DNA from: Klebsiella oxytoca NBRC 105695
GTDB taxonomy: Bacteria > Pseudomonadota > Gammaproteobacteria > Enterobacterales > Enterobacteriaceae
Direction: 5' to 3'
Length of the DNA stretch: 64,000 bases
Assembly: GCF_001598695.1 (NCBI RefSeq)
Contig: NZ_BCZK01000013.1
Location: 62,001-126,000 of the forward strand
Shown: positions 56,594 to 64,000 of the stretch, piece by piece
How the letters are laid out: each line of letters begins with the position of its first letter
Position numbering within the stretch: position 1 is the stretch's first letter
The notes under the pieces: generated by a model
What the model saw: the letters and a program-made list of their open reading frames with translations, nothing else
What the model was told of the DNA's origin: nothing
Database searches by the model: none
Translations under genes and position numbers: made by a program

Positions 56594-57055
56594 ATGCAAC
56601 AACGACATGTTCAGCGCAAAACGCTGACGGAACGGGTTATCCACGCTATCAGCTTTGAAGGCCTGGCGACGCTGATCCTCGCCCCTACCGCCGCGTGGCT
56701 TATGCAGCGCTCGGTCGTGGAAATGGGCGGACTGAGTATCCTGCTCGCCACGCTGGCGATGGTCTGGAACATTATCTATAACGCCCTATTCGATCGCCTG
56801 TGGCCGGCCTCCCGGGTCGTGCGGAACCTGCGGGTCCGCGCGCTGCACGCTCTCGGCTTCGAGTCAGGCTTTATTATTATTGGCGTCACCATGGTCGCGC
56901 TGGTACTGGGCGTCTCGCTGATGCAGGCATTTATGCTGGAAATTGGCTTTATGCTGTTTTTCCTTCCCTACACCATGGCGTTTAACTGGGTCTGGGATAT
57001 GCTGCGCGAACGCATCATAAAGGTTCGCCAGCAGCGAATCGCCGCCCGCCAGTAA
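56594..57055 (+). CDS. PACE-family chlorhexidine/biocide efflux protein
   Basis: A 153-residue membrane protein with four helices and two tandem bacterial transmembrane-pair (BTP) domains, the layout of AceI of Acinetobacter. The conserved acidic residue of helix 1 is in RVIHAISFEGLATL (H-x3-F-E), and each half contains the W-N-x2-(Y/W)-x3-(F/D) pattern (MVWNIIYNALFDRLWP and AFNWVWDMLRERI). PACE proteins export chlorhexidine or short diamines with protons. The ATG at 56594 follows GAGGCAACGAGCC; an upstream 26-codon extension is rejected. Confidence 0.88.
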   Translation: MQQRHVQRKTLTERVIHAISFEGLATLILAPTAAWLMQRSVVEMGGLSILLATLAMVWNIIYNALFDRLWPASRVVRNLRVRALHALGFESGFIIIGVTMVALVLGVSLMQAFMLEIGFMLFFLPYTMAFNWVWDMLRERIIKVRQQRIAARQ

Positions 57056-57190
57056 TTTTTGCAACGCGCCCGGCCGGTAACGGGCGCTCCGCGGCTTCAC
57101 TTCTTCGCCAGAAACTATCGCCCCAGCTCATCCATAAATGTGATAAATTGCACTCCTTTTTGTTCGTTTTCTGGTTGATAAAGTCGCATA

Positions 57191-58420
57191 ATGTCTAAAA
57201 TTTGGTCTAAAGAAGAAACTCTGTGGAGTTTCGCCTTATATGGCACTGCTGTAGGCGCTGGCACGTTATTCTTGCCGATCCAACTGGGATCCGCTGGCGC
57301 CATCGTTCTGTTCATCACCGCGCTGGTCGCCTGGCCGCTGACCTACTGGCCGCATAAAGCGCTGAGCCAGTTCATTCTTTCCGCTAACATCGCTCCGGGC
57401 GCGGGGATCACCGGCGCCGTTAATCACTATTACGGTAAAAAGATCGGCAGCCTGATCACCGGTCTCTATTTTCTCGCCTTTTTCGTGGTCGTGCTGATTT
57501 ACGCCGTCGCCATCACCAACTCGCTTGCGGAACAGCTTGCCAGACACGTGCCCATCACTTCGCAAATACGCGCGCTTCTCAGTCTGGGCGTGGTGCTGGT
57601 GCTGAATCTGATCTTTTTAATGGGCCGCCACGTCACGATTAAAGTCATGGGCTTTTTGGTCTTTCCGCTGATCGCCTGTTTCCTGTTTCTCTCCATCTAT
57701 TTAATGGGCAGCTGGCAGCCAGCCTACCTGACCAGCCAGATGCAGCTGTCTTCGCACACGTTCCACCAAATCTGGATCTCTATTCCCGTGATGGTTTTCG
57801 CTTTTAGCCATACGCCGATCATTTCGACTTTTGCTATCGATCAGCAGGAGAAATATGGCGAGCAGGCCATGGGTAAATGCAAAAAAATCATGAAGGTGGC
57901 CTACACCCTCATCTGCGCCAGCGTGCTGTTTTTCGTCTTCAGCTGCCTGCTGTCGATACCGGCCACCTATATTCAAACCGCGCGTGATGAAGGGGTCACG
58001 ATTCTTTCCGCGCTGTCGATGATGCCGGGTTCACCGGCGTGGCTGGCGGTCACCGGGATTATTGTGGCGGTGGTAGCGATGTCGAAATCGTTCCTCGGCA
58101 CCTATTTTGGCGTGATTGAAGGCGCCAGCGAAATGGTCAAAACCGCTCTCGCCCAGGCGGGGATTCGTAAAAGCCGCGCCTTTAATCGGGCGATGTCGAT
58201 CCTGCTGGTCTCGACGCTGACCTTCGCGGTGTGCTTTATCAATCCCAACGCCATCTCAATGATTTATGCGATCAGCGGCCCGCTTATTGCGATGATCCTG
58301 TTCATCATGCCCACCCTGTCCACGTATCTTATTCCGGCGCTGAAGCCTTACCGTTCAGTGGGTAACTTCATCACCCTGGTGGTCGGTTTGCTCTGCGTAT
58401 CGGTGATGTTTTTTAGCTAG
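57191..58420 (+). CDS. yqeG: HAAAP-family amino acid transporter YqeG
   Basis: A 409-residue inner-membrane protein, the length of E. coli YqeG, with 11 predicted helices. It belongs to the hydroxy/aromatic amino acid permease family (SdaC/TdcC relatives); motifs TAVGAGTLFLPIQLGSAG in helix 1 and SFLGTYFGVIEGASEMV are conserved. It is a predicted serine/threonine:H+ symporter, but the substrate of YqeG is not firmly known. Confidence 0.93.
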   Translation: MSKIWSKEETLWSFALYGTAVGAGTLFLPIQLGSAGAIVLFITALVAWPLTYWPHKALSQFILSANIAPGAGITGAVNHYYGKKIGSLITGLYFLAFFVVVLIYAVAITNSLAEQLARHVPITSQIRALLSLGVVLVLNLIFLMGRHVTIKVMGFLVFPLIACFLFLSIYLMGSWQPAYLTSQMQLSSHTFHQIWISIPVMVFAFSHTPIISTFAIDQQEKYGEQAMGKCKKIMKVAYTLICASVLFFVFSCLLSIPATYIQTARDEGVTILSALSMMPGSPAWLAVTGIIVAVVAMSKSFLGTYFGVIEGASEMVKTALAQAGIRKSRAFNRAMSILLVSTLTFAVCFINPNAISMIYAISGPLIAMILFIMPTLSTYLIPALKPYRSVGNFITLVVGLLCVSVMFFS

Positions 58421-58426
58421 TCCCTG

Positions 58427-58457
58427 ACGTGCGGCGAATTCTTTATTCGCCGCACGT
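58427..58457. terminator. Perfect 13-base hairpin after yqeG
   Basis: ACGTGCGGCGAAT and ATTCGCCGCACGT pair perfectly around the five-base loop TCTTT, six bases after the yqeG stop. There is no long U-run (TCTGCC follows), so termination strength is uncertain. Confidence 0.65.
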
Positions 58458-58535
58458 TCTGCCAATATTCTCATCCCACCACTCTCCCTGACGGCATACA
58501 CTTATCCTTTGCATACAATGAAAGCGAGGATGGCT

Positions 58536-59408
58536 ATGTCCAGCGTAAAATTATCCGGTACCGCGACATTAGGCGATCGTCAGGTTTATCGCCTGGGATA
58601 CGGGGCGATGCAGCTTGCGGGACCCGGCGTCTTCGGTCCGCCAAAAGATCCGCAAACCGCTATCCGCGTCCTGCAGGAAGCGGTCGAGTCGGGAGTTAAT
58701 CATATCGATACCTCCGATTTTTACGGCCCCCACATCACTAATCAGCTTATTCGCCAGGCGCTGCATCCCTACCCCGACGATCTGTGTATCGTGACCAAAG
58801 TCAGCGCCCGCCGGGACGATAAAGGCAACTGGCTACCCGCCATGTCGCCCGCGGAGCTCACTCAGGCGGTAGAGGATAATCTGCGCAATCTGGGTCTCGA
58901 CGTGCTGGAGGTGGTGAATCTGCGCAGTATGCTCGGCACTCACGGCCCGGTTGAGGGGTCGCTGGAAGGGCCTTTAACCACCCTGCTGGAGCTGAAAGAA
59001 CGCGGACTGATTCGCCATATCGGACTGAGTAACGTCACCGCCAGACAGGTAAGCGATGCGCAAAAAATGACGCCTGTCGCCTGCGTTCAGAACCAGTACA
59101 ACGTAGCAAACCGTCAGGATGACCCGCTTATCGACGAGCTGGCGGCGCAGAATATCGTCTGGGTCCCTTTTTTCCCGCTGGGCGGCTTTACCCCGCTCCA
59201 GGCCCGGGAGCTTAATGAAGTTGCCGCTTCGCTGGATGCCACGCCGATGCAGGTAGCGCTGGCCTGGCTGCTCCAGCGCTCGCCAAATATTCTGCTTATT
59301 CCGGGCACCTCTTCGCTACAGCACCTGCACGAAAATCTTGCCGCCGCGGAATTAACCCTTCCGGCCGATGCGTTAGCCATTCTGGATAACCTCCAGCCTC
59401 ACGCCTGA
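58536..59408 (+). CDS. Aldo/keto reductase, YdbC-like
   Basis: A 290-residue NADPH-dependent aldo/keto reductase that closely follows E. coli YdbC (a pyridoxal reductase candidate): RLGYGAMQLAGPGVFGPP, NHIDTSDFYGPH with the catalytic Asp and Tyr, VTKVSARR with the Lys, IGLSNVT, and PFFPLGGFTPLQ. The ATG at 58536 is six bases from a GAGG site; three earlier in-frame starts are possible. It has no clear link to its neighbours. Confidence 0.85.
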   Translation: MSSVKLSGTATLGDRQVYRLGYGAMQLAGPGVFGPPKDPQTAIRVLQEAVESGVNHIDTSDFYGPHITNQLIRQALHPYPDDLCIVTKVSARRDDKGNWLPAMSPAELTQAVEDNLRNLGLDVLEVVNLRSMLGTHGPVEGSLEGPLTTLLELKERGLIRHIGLSNVTARQVSDAQKMTPVACVQNQYNVANRQDDPLIDELAAQNIVWVPFFPLGGFTPLQARELNEVAASLDATPMQVALAWLLQRSPNILLIPGTSSLQHLHENLAAAELTLPADALAILDNLQPHA

Positions 59409-59795
59409 TTCTCAGGCTTCTGCCAATGGATATTCGCAGAAGCCTGCTCCTCAATATTTGCCTGGAATTACCTTTACGCCACTGGCACTATACATCCTAC
59501 AATTAGGTGTTATCTGCATTATTCCTTCACGGATAACCCCTATGCAAAGCATAGCTTTATCCTTTTCCGACTGGCCTCCTAAATGGAGGCTTCTGTCGTT
59601 TTTGTCTCGCCAAACTTTTTGAACTCTTGATTACAGGAAAAACAATATCACATTCAAAGTTTATACAAATCAATTTAGCTGCAAAGATAGCTAACAACAT
59701 CAAACGCTCATAAAAACATCTGGTTAACACAATCAGAATGTTTGTATTGCCATATAAAAAATCAACCACACAATAACAATTTACAAGGATTTCAC
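59409..59795 (+). promoter_or_regulatory. AT-rich upstream region of mrkHIJ
   Basis: The 387 bases start with the hairpin AGGCTTCTGC...GCAGAAGCCT (59414-59445), probably ending the reductase transcript, and a second hairpin GCCTCC-TAAAT-GGAGGC followed by TTCTGTCGTTTTT (59574-59602). The last 190 bases are strongly AT-rich and should hold the mrkH promoter. A 70-codon minus-strand frame here is judged chance. Confidence 0.6.
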
Positions 59796-60497
59796 ATGAC
59801 AGAGGGAACGATAAAGACGAGTAAGTATGAAATCATTGCTATTTTCAGGGAAGAGCTTCGAAAGCAGGCGGAGATAGAAGTTTTTGTTAATAACAAAAGC
59901 ACGATAACCCAGCTGACGCGGGTGGATTTTGCCGAGTTTCATATCACCACCACCTGCAAAATCCCCGCCGGGCATAAAGTTAAATTTATTCTGCATAGCG
60001 ATTCAGGGAAAATCGAATTTTGCTCTACGCTAAAGAAAATCTATGCCAGCAGCGAAGGGAAAGGCAATAAAGTCGCGTTTACCCTGCCTGAATGTATCCA
60101 GGTGGTCCAGCGCCGCCGCGATCCCCGATTCCGTCTGCGCCACGAGCATGAATTCTTCTGTCACGGCAGGCACAAAAATGGAGAAAATTATCTTTTCGAA
60201 ATCAAAGACATTTCGGATGGCGGCTGCGCGCTGATGACCCAAAGCCCTAATCTGAAATTCCTCAGCCATAACGCCATTCTCAAGAATGCGATCCTCGCCC
60301 TCGCCGAATATGGCGAAGTTACCGTAGATTTAGTCATAAAAAACGTTGTCATGGTGACTTTAGATGATAACGAGAAGCCGGACAGCTACTACCAGATTTC
60401 TTGTCAGTTTAAATTTCGTAACCTCGATAACAAGAAGAGAATTGAGAAAGTGCTGCTCGACTTGATTATGGAAGCCAAAAGAAAAAAGAGAGTCTGA
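59796..60497 (+). CDS. mrkH: c-di-GMP-dependent transcriptional activator MrkH
   Basis: A 233-residue PilZ-domain protein that binds c-di-GMP and activates mrkA (type 3 fimbriae) and its own operon in Klebsiella. The PilZ motifs are present: QRRRDPRFRLR (RxxxR, residues about 105-115) and DISDGG (residues 138-143). The N-terminal YcgR-N-like part spans residues 1-100. The ATG of MTEGTIKTSKYE is used; an upstream 18-codon extension lacks a ribosome site. Base composition is more AT-rich than the backbone genes. Confidence 0.95.
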   Translation: MTEGTIKTSKYEIIAIFREELRKQAEIEVFVNNKSTITQLTRVDFAEFHITTTCKIPAGHKVKFILHSDSGKIEFCSTLKKIYASSEGKGNKVAFTLPECIQVVQRRRDPRFRLRHEHEFFCHGRHKNGENYLFEIKDISDGGCALMTQSPNLKFLSHNAILKNAILALAEYGEVTVDLVIKNVVMVTLDDNEKPDSYYQISCQFKFRNLDNKKRIEKVLLDLIMEAKRKKRV

Positions 60498-60501
60498 ACC
60501 C

Positions 60502-61086
60502 TTGGACAGTATATTACTCTACACTGATGACAATATCATTGGACAAGCCATTCACGATTATATGATCGATCGCGCCAGGCGCATCACGACCCTGAACTTT
60601 CAGGATATTGTCAAAGGTATCTGCGCCCCACCGACCGCGACGGTCATTATCAATATCATTCACAAAGATATCTCTGCGGCCACCACGGTCGCATTACTCA
60701 ACACTCTACGAAAGCGCCTGACGCACTGCGCGCTGCTGGTGCTGATTGTAAAAAGCGAGCTCTCCAGCCTGTTTCGGGAACTGATTGATATGGACAACCT
60801 TATGATTCTTACAGAAAAATCTTCTTTGTCAGACTATTCAGCTATCCTCAGCAAACCCTTGACCGCCGAAGGCTGCCAGGCGTTATGCACCCAACGCAGG
60901 CTGACCGCCAGGGAGCTTCAGGTACTGGAGTTAATCATCGCCTGCAACAACAGCAAACGAATCGCAGCGCTCCTTGATATTGACCACAAAACGGTACACA
61001 GCCACCGGGTACATATTATGAAAAAATTGGGAATGAATAGCTCACGAATAATGCATAAAAGCATAGTCAATATGTATCACTGCTGA
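60502..61086 (+). CDS. mrkI: LuxR-type regulator MrkI
   Basis: A 194-residue regulator with a C-terminal LuxR/GerE HTH (RRLTARELQVLELIIACNNSKRIAALLDIDHKTVHSHRVHIMKKL, residues about 131-175) and an N-terminal domain resembling a degenerate receiver. It works with MrkH in control of type 3 fimbriae. The start appears to be TTG, four bases after the mrkH stop; the next in-frame ATG is 20 codons inside and would remove part of the first strand. Confidence 0.9.
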   Translation: MDSILLYTDDNIIGQAIHDYMIDRARRITTLNFQDIVKGICAPPTATVIINIIHKDISAATTVALLNTLRKRLTHCALLVLIVKSELSSLFRELIDMDNLMILTEKSSLSDYSAILSKPLTAEGCQALCTQRRLTARELQVLELIIACNNSKRIAALLDIDHKTVHSHRVHIMKKLGMNSSRIMHKSIVNMYHC

Positions 61087-61226
61087 GACTAAAAATATGT
61101 GGGTGACCAATCAAAAGCCGATCATTTATTGGCAATCAGCCTTTAATAATCATTCCCATTGGCAGAAAGGTCACCTATAATAATATTACCCTCTCCTGAC
61201 CTCTGACCCCATTTTGACGAGAGATA

Positions 61227-61943
61227 ATGAACGCAACTCTGTTTACCAGCCATAATCTATCACGTAGCGATATATCCGTGCGTTATGTCTTTCAAAAGAT
61301 GTTTTCCCCAAAAGGCACGCTCGTCGCCGTTGAATGCCTGAGTCGTTTTGACCGCCTGGCGATATCTCCGGAAAACTTCTTCCGCTATGCCAATACTGGT
61401 TTACGTGAAAGCATTTTTATGGAACAACTGGCGCTTATCGAAAAACATAAACAGTGGTTTAATAAAAACGGCATCTCGGCAACCATCAATGTTGATGACC
61501 ATATTCTTAGCGTATTGCTAAGGCCGGAGATTAAAACGCTGGTCGACCATATCGGCTGCGTTCATTTTGAAGTTACCGAGAACTCCAACAAATTATTGAA
61601 TAATGCTCTCGCCGCCTGGAATGATCCGCAAAGCACCACGCTCTGGCTCGATGATTTCGGTTCAGGCAACGCGGGTATTAGCGCTATTTGCGGTTATCAC
61701 TTTGATTATGTCAAAATCGATAAAGATTTTTTCTGGCATTTAATGCATAAAGAGTTTGGTCGGCCATTAATGGATGCGCTGGTCACGTTCCTTTCCCGTA
61801 ACCACCATAACGTGATTATTGAGGGCGTAGAAAGCGAAGCGCATAAGAAATGGTTACAGGGTATGGAGTGGTTTGCTATTCAGGGCCATTACTGGCAGGA
61901 AGTCAGCATTGAACAACTGGTCCAGGAAAAGATCGCAGTTTAA
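61227..61943 (+). CDS. mrkJ: c-di-GMP phosphodiesterase MrkJ
   Basis: A 238-residue stand-alone EAL phosphodiesterase that lowers c-di-GMP and so down-regulates type 3 fimbriae. The EAL triad reads E36-C-L; metal ligands N88 (TINVD), E115 (FEVTE), D142/D143 (LDDFGSG), K164 (VKIDKDF) and E199 (IEGVES) are all present, so activity is expected. It follows mrkI by 140 bases and converges on mrkF across a shared terminator. Confidence 0.95.
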   Translation: MNATLFTSHNLSRSDISVRYVFQKMFSPKGTLVAVECLSRFDRLAISPENFFRYANTGLRESIFMEQLALIEKHKQWFNKNGISATINVDDHILSVLLRPEIKTLVDHIGCVHFEVTENSNKLLNNALAAWNDPQSTTLWLDDFGSGNAGISAICGYHFDYVKIDKDFFWHLMHKEFGRPLMDALVTFLSRNHHNVIIEGVESEAHKKWLQGMEWFAIQGHYWQEVSIEQLVQEKIAV

Positions 61944-61967
61944 AAAAATGCCGGAAAATTCCGGCAT
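61942..61967 (-). terminator. Terminator after mrkF
   Basis: ATGCCGGAA-AA-TTCCGGCAT (61948-61967) with seven A residues on its lower flank, a U-run for the minus strand. It also lies right at the mrkJ stop and may end both transcripts. Confidence 0.85.
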
Positions 61968-62000
61968 CAATATTATCCCTCGGGCCATCCCATCGGCGAC

Positions 62001-62651
62001 TCAATTATAAACCAGCTCCCAGGTCGCCCAACTGGTCAACGGACCGCTGGTGGCTTTTTCCGGGGCTGGCGTCACGTAGCCAATGTAATAAGTAAATACG
62101 CCGCCATCTACCGCCTTTTCTACCAGCGGTACGCGGTTTTGTTGAGGATCGGCCGGAACAATTTTATTGCTTTTATCCAACGTATTATTGTCGTTGGTTG
62201 AGAGCGCGAGGAAGATATGGCTGGCCCCGTCCGCTCGCGTATTCGCCAGATAACCGGCATTTTCATTGCTGACCGCCTTGACCATATATCCATCAACCCA
62301 GCGTACGCTGACCAGGCGGATCTCATCTTTATCGGCCGCGCCGCCGTCGTACCGTAGCTGGCAGTTAGAGAGCTCCAGGGTAAAGGGCTGCGGTTTCATA
62401 AATGCGCCGGCGCCGCGATCGTGCACTTCCGCCAGGCTGACCGGTGCCAGCCAGACGCTGCCGCTCCCCGCGTTGTGACCGCCGTTGAGCGCCACGCTAC
62501 AGGAAATATCGGTCACTCGTCCGGCAAAATCCACCCGCCCGCGATCGTAATTGGTTTCGAAACCCCACGCCGTTGAGGCCATCAGCGCCCCGCTTATCAG
62601 GGTCAGCTGAATGAGTCGTTTGCTAATTTTGAATCGTGCTGCATCACTCAT
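62001..62651 (-). CDS. mrkF: Type 3 fimbria minor subunit MrkF
   Basis: A 216-residue fimbrial-like protein that anchors and stabilises type 3 fimbriae on the surface. A signal peptide (KRLIQLTLISGALMASTAWG) precedes FETNYDRGRVDFAGRVTDISCSVALNGG, the pilin start with the first disulfide Cys; the partner Cys is in LELSNCQLRY. The end TWELVYN has the beta-zipper pattern (alternating hydrophobics, penultimate Tyr). The ATG follows a GGGAGG ribosome site, 14 bases after mrkD. Confidence 0.93.
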   Translation of the reverse strand: MSDAARFKISKRLIQLTLISGALMASTAWGFETNYDRGRVDFAGRVTDISCSVALNGGHNAGSGSVWLAPVSLAEVHDRGAGAFMKPQPFTLELSNCQLRYDGGAADKDEIRLVSVRWVDGYMVKAVSNENAGYLANTRADGASHIFLALSTNDNNTLDKSNKIVPADPQQNRVPLVEKAVDGGVFTYYIGYVTPAPEKATSGPLTSWATWELVYN

Positions 62652-62665
62652 ACCCGCCTCCCGAA

Positions 62666-63661
62666 TTAATCGTACGTCAGGTTAAAGATCATGTGCGACT
62701 CCACCTCACCGGTACTGGTGGTCGGCGCATATTGATAGAAACGCGCATGCAGAGGCAGGGTGATATAGCGGGTCTCCTGCGTGCGCAGCGTACCGACGCT
62801 GTACTTTTTGTTGAACTCCAGCGGCACGCCATCTTTCAAAACCTGAATACCAATCCCTTTCGCCAGCGAGCTACCGGATTTTTCATTCAGCAGCGCGCCT
62901 CGGGCGTTCGTGGTGCCGGTCGCCAGCGTACCGGAAAATGAGGTCTGGATATTGGCATACCCCGACTCGCTTAATCCGCCGCTGCACTGAAGCTCAATAT
63001 TAAAATCCTTACCTCCGGCGGTAGTGCCGACGCCGTTAAGATCGCTGCGCTTAATGGTGCCAACATCAACGTTCATATTCTTGCCGCTCAAGATAGTGCA
63101 TGAGGGCGACACCACGGTGATCGCGTTGGCGCTCAGGTACGTCACCAGAATCGGGTTGTTACCGTTCTCCCAGTCATAAGAGGTATATTTCCCCGCCGCC
63201 AGAGTACCGCTCCCGGTCACGCTGGCAGTTTTAATCACTTCCAGCGTAAAGCGTGAGCCTTCCAGCGAGTAATTCGTGGTCCTGCTGGCGTAGCTCGAGT
63301 AAACATCCGGGTAGATAATATTCACCGTCGCCCCGCCGCGGCTAAAGCGCAGGCCGATACCGGGCACGTTGGTAGAGTAAATTTTATTTCCCAGATCCGT
63401 CGCGCCGGTGGAAACGATTTTGGCCGCAAAGCGGTTATTGCCGCTGCTGCAGCTATAGCTGGCCCCGCCCGGCGCCGACATAGTCCAGTTACGGGAAACG
63501 ATCACCGATCCTACCGGCAGGTCCGGTGGAACCACCACCCTCCCCACCACCATGTCGAGGTTAACGGTCGGCTGCGACAGACGCGTACAGTACGCCCATG
63601 CCGACGTGGTTCCCATCGCCATTAAGCCAATAAAAAGCGTCAGTTTTTTCATTAGCGACAT
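62666..63661 (-). CDS. mrkD: Type 3 fimbrial adhesin MrkD
   Basis: A 331-residue two-domain tip adhesin, the length known for MrkD, which binds type V collagen. Signal peptide MSLMKKLTLFIGLMAMGTTSAWA is followed by YCTRLSQPTVNLDMVVGRVVVPPDLPVGSVI, the receptor-binding domain; the pilin domain starts near CTILSGKNMNVDVGTI and ends MIFNLTYD. Start 63661 overlaps the mrkC stop by ten bases; a second ATG at 63652 overlaps the stop as TAATG and is possible. Confidence 0.93.
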   Translation of the reverse strand: MSLMKKLTLFIGLMAMGTTSAWAYCTRLSQPTVNLDMVVGRVVVPPDLPVGSVIVSRNWTMSAPGGASYSCSSGNNRFAAKIVSTGATDLGNKIYSTNVPGIGLRFSRGGATVNIIYPDVYSSYASRTTNYSLEGSRFTLEVIKTASVTGSGTLAAGKYTSYDWENGNNPILVTYLSANAITVVSPSCTILSGKNMNVDVGTIKRSDLNGVGTTAGGKDFNIELQCSGGLSESGYANIQTSFSGTLATGTTNARGALLNEKSGSSLAKGIGIQVLKDGVPLEFNKKYSVGTLRTQETRYITLPLHARFYQYAPTTSTGEVESHMIFNLTYD

Positions 63662-64000
63662 AGCGTTTCCTTTGTTTTTTGCTGACTTAACTCTACCGAA
63701 CACTGTCCACCGCTCCATTTGACCGTAGCCTGCGGCGCGCTGGCGTCGCTGATAAACATCATGCTGCCCTGGCCCACCACGCCAATCTCTTTCCCGGATG
63801 GGGCATATATCGTGGCGGCGAACGGTAACGGCAGGCCGTTTGCCTGGCGCGCCTGCAGAGTGATGTTGTTCTGCACCGTGGTATCGAAAGAGACCTTAAC
63901 CACGCTCCCTTCCCACGGCACGACCTGCGCCACGGTACTGCCGAAGGCGACGTCGTCGCTGCTGCCTTTGGGATCAATTTCAACCGAGTTAATCCGGTAA
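63652..64000 (-). CDS. mrkC: Type 3 fimbrial usher MrkC, 3' part
   Basis: This is the last 115 residues of the outer-membrane usher that secretes and orders fimbrial subunits; the rest is beyond the window edge. The frame is open to base 64000. YRINSVEIDPKGSSDDVAFGSTVAQVVPWEG and GLPLPFAATIYAPSGKEIGVVGQG are typical of the usher C-terminal domains CTD1 and CTD2. The end VELSQQKTKETLCR overlaps mrkD. The major subunit mrkA and chaperone mrkB would lie further right. Confidence 0.93.
   Translation of the reverse strand, partial: YRINSVEIDPKGSSDDVAFGSTVAQVVPWEGSVVKVSFDTTVQNNITLQARQANGLPLPFAATIYAPSGKEIGVVGQGSMMFISDASAPQATVKWSGGQCSVELSQQKTKETLCR

Noticed and set aside
59557-59769. 70-codon minus-strand frame upstream of mrkH
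   Set aside because: AT-rich promoter region; no ribosome site or recognisable protein features.

Overview
The window is chromosomal DNA of a Klebsiella-type enterobacterium. Gene order argA-recD-recB-ptrA-recC-ppdC-ygdB-ppdB-ppdA-thyA-lgt-ptsP-rppH-mutH-ygdQ-ygdR-tas-lplT-aas-omrA/omrB-galR-lysA-lysR-ygeA is the E. coli/Klebsiella backbone. The right end carries the type 3 fimbrial (mrk) locus typical of Klebsiella and Raoultella. A full oligogalacturonide (pectin fragment) uptake and cleavage set points more to the K. oxytoca complex or Raoultella than to K. pneumoniae; this species call is inference. No IS element, prophage, tRNA, rRNA or CRISPR array was seen.

Region by region: 1-14.1 kb holds the end of argA, the RecBCD recombination genes with pitrilysin, and four overlapping minor pseudopilin genes. 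14.3-28.2 kb is housekeeping: thyA, lgt, ptsP, rppH, a non-coding interval with DnaA boxes that matches the position of DARS2, mutH, ygdQ, ygdR, tas, the lysophospholipid pair lplT-aas, the twin sRNAs OmrA and OmrB, and galR. 28.2-33.6 kb is an accessory beta-glucoside module: PTS EIIC, GH1 phospho-glycosidase, ExuR/UxuR-like GntR regulator and a GNAT enzyme in one minus-strand operon, with a divergent LacI regulator. 33.6-36.6 kb is lysA, lysR and the racemase ygeA.

36.7-54 kb is a pectin-fragment regulon (kdgF, togMNAB, two ogl paralogues, kduD, kdgM) tied together by six KdgR-type boxes. An oligosaccharide/sucrose module (LamB-type porin, GH32 invertase, CscB/RafB-type permease, CscR-type repressor) and araE lie inside it. 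Together these genes would take oligogalacturonides through the outer membrane (KdgM), across the inner membrane (TogMNAB), cut them (Ogl), and convert the unsaturated monomer through KdgF and KduD towards 2-keto-3-deoxygluconate. kduI is not beside kduD in this window.

54-59.4 kb holds yqeF, a LysR regulator divergent from a PACE-family efflux gene, yqeG and an aldo/keto reductase. 59.8-64 kb holds mrkHIJ (c-di-GMP-responsive activator, LuxR-type regulator, EAL phosphodiesterase) convergent with the end of the mrkABCDF fimbrial operon (mrkF, mrkD and the 3' end of mrkC).

No convincing wholly new system was found. The best leads are the orphan EIIC/GH1 operon with its own GntR-type operators, the duplicated ogl genes with a strong terminator inside the tog-ogl unit, the DARS2 region, and a Walker A variant in the TogA ATPase. 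All family calls are from reading the sequence and recalled homologues; no database search was run.
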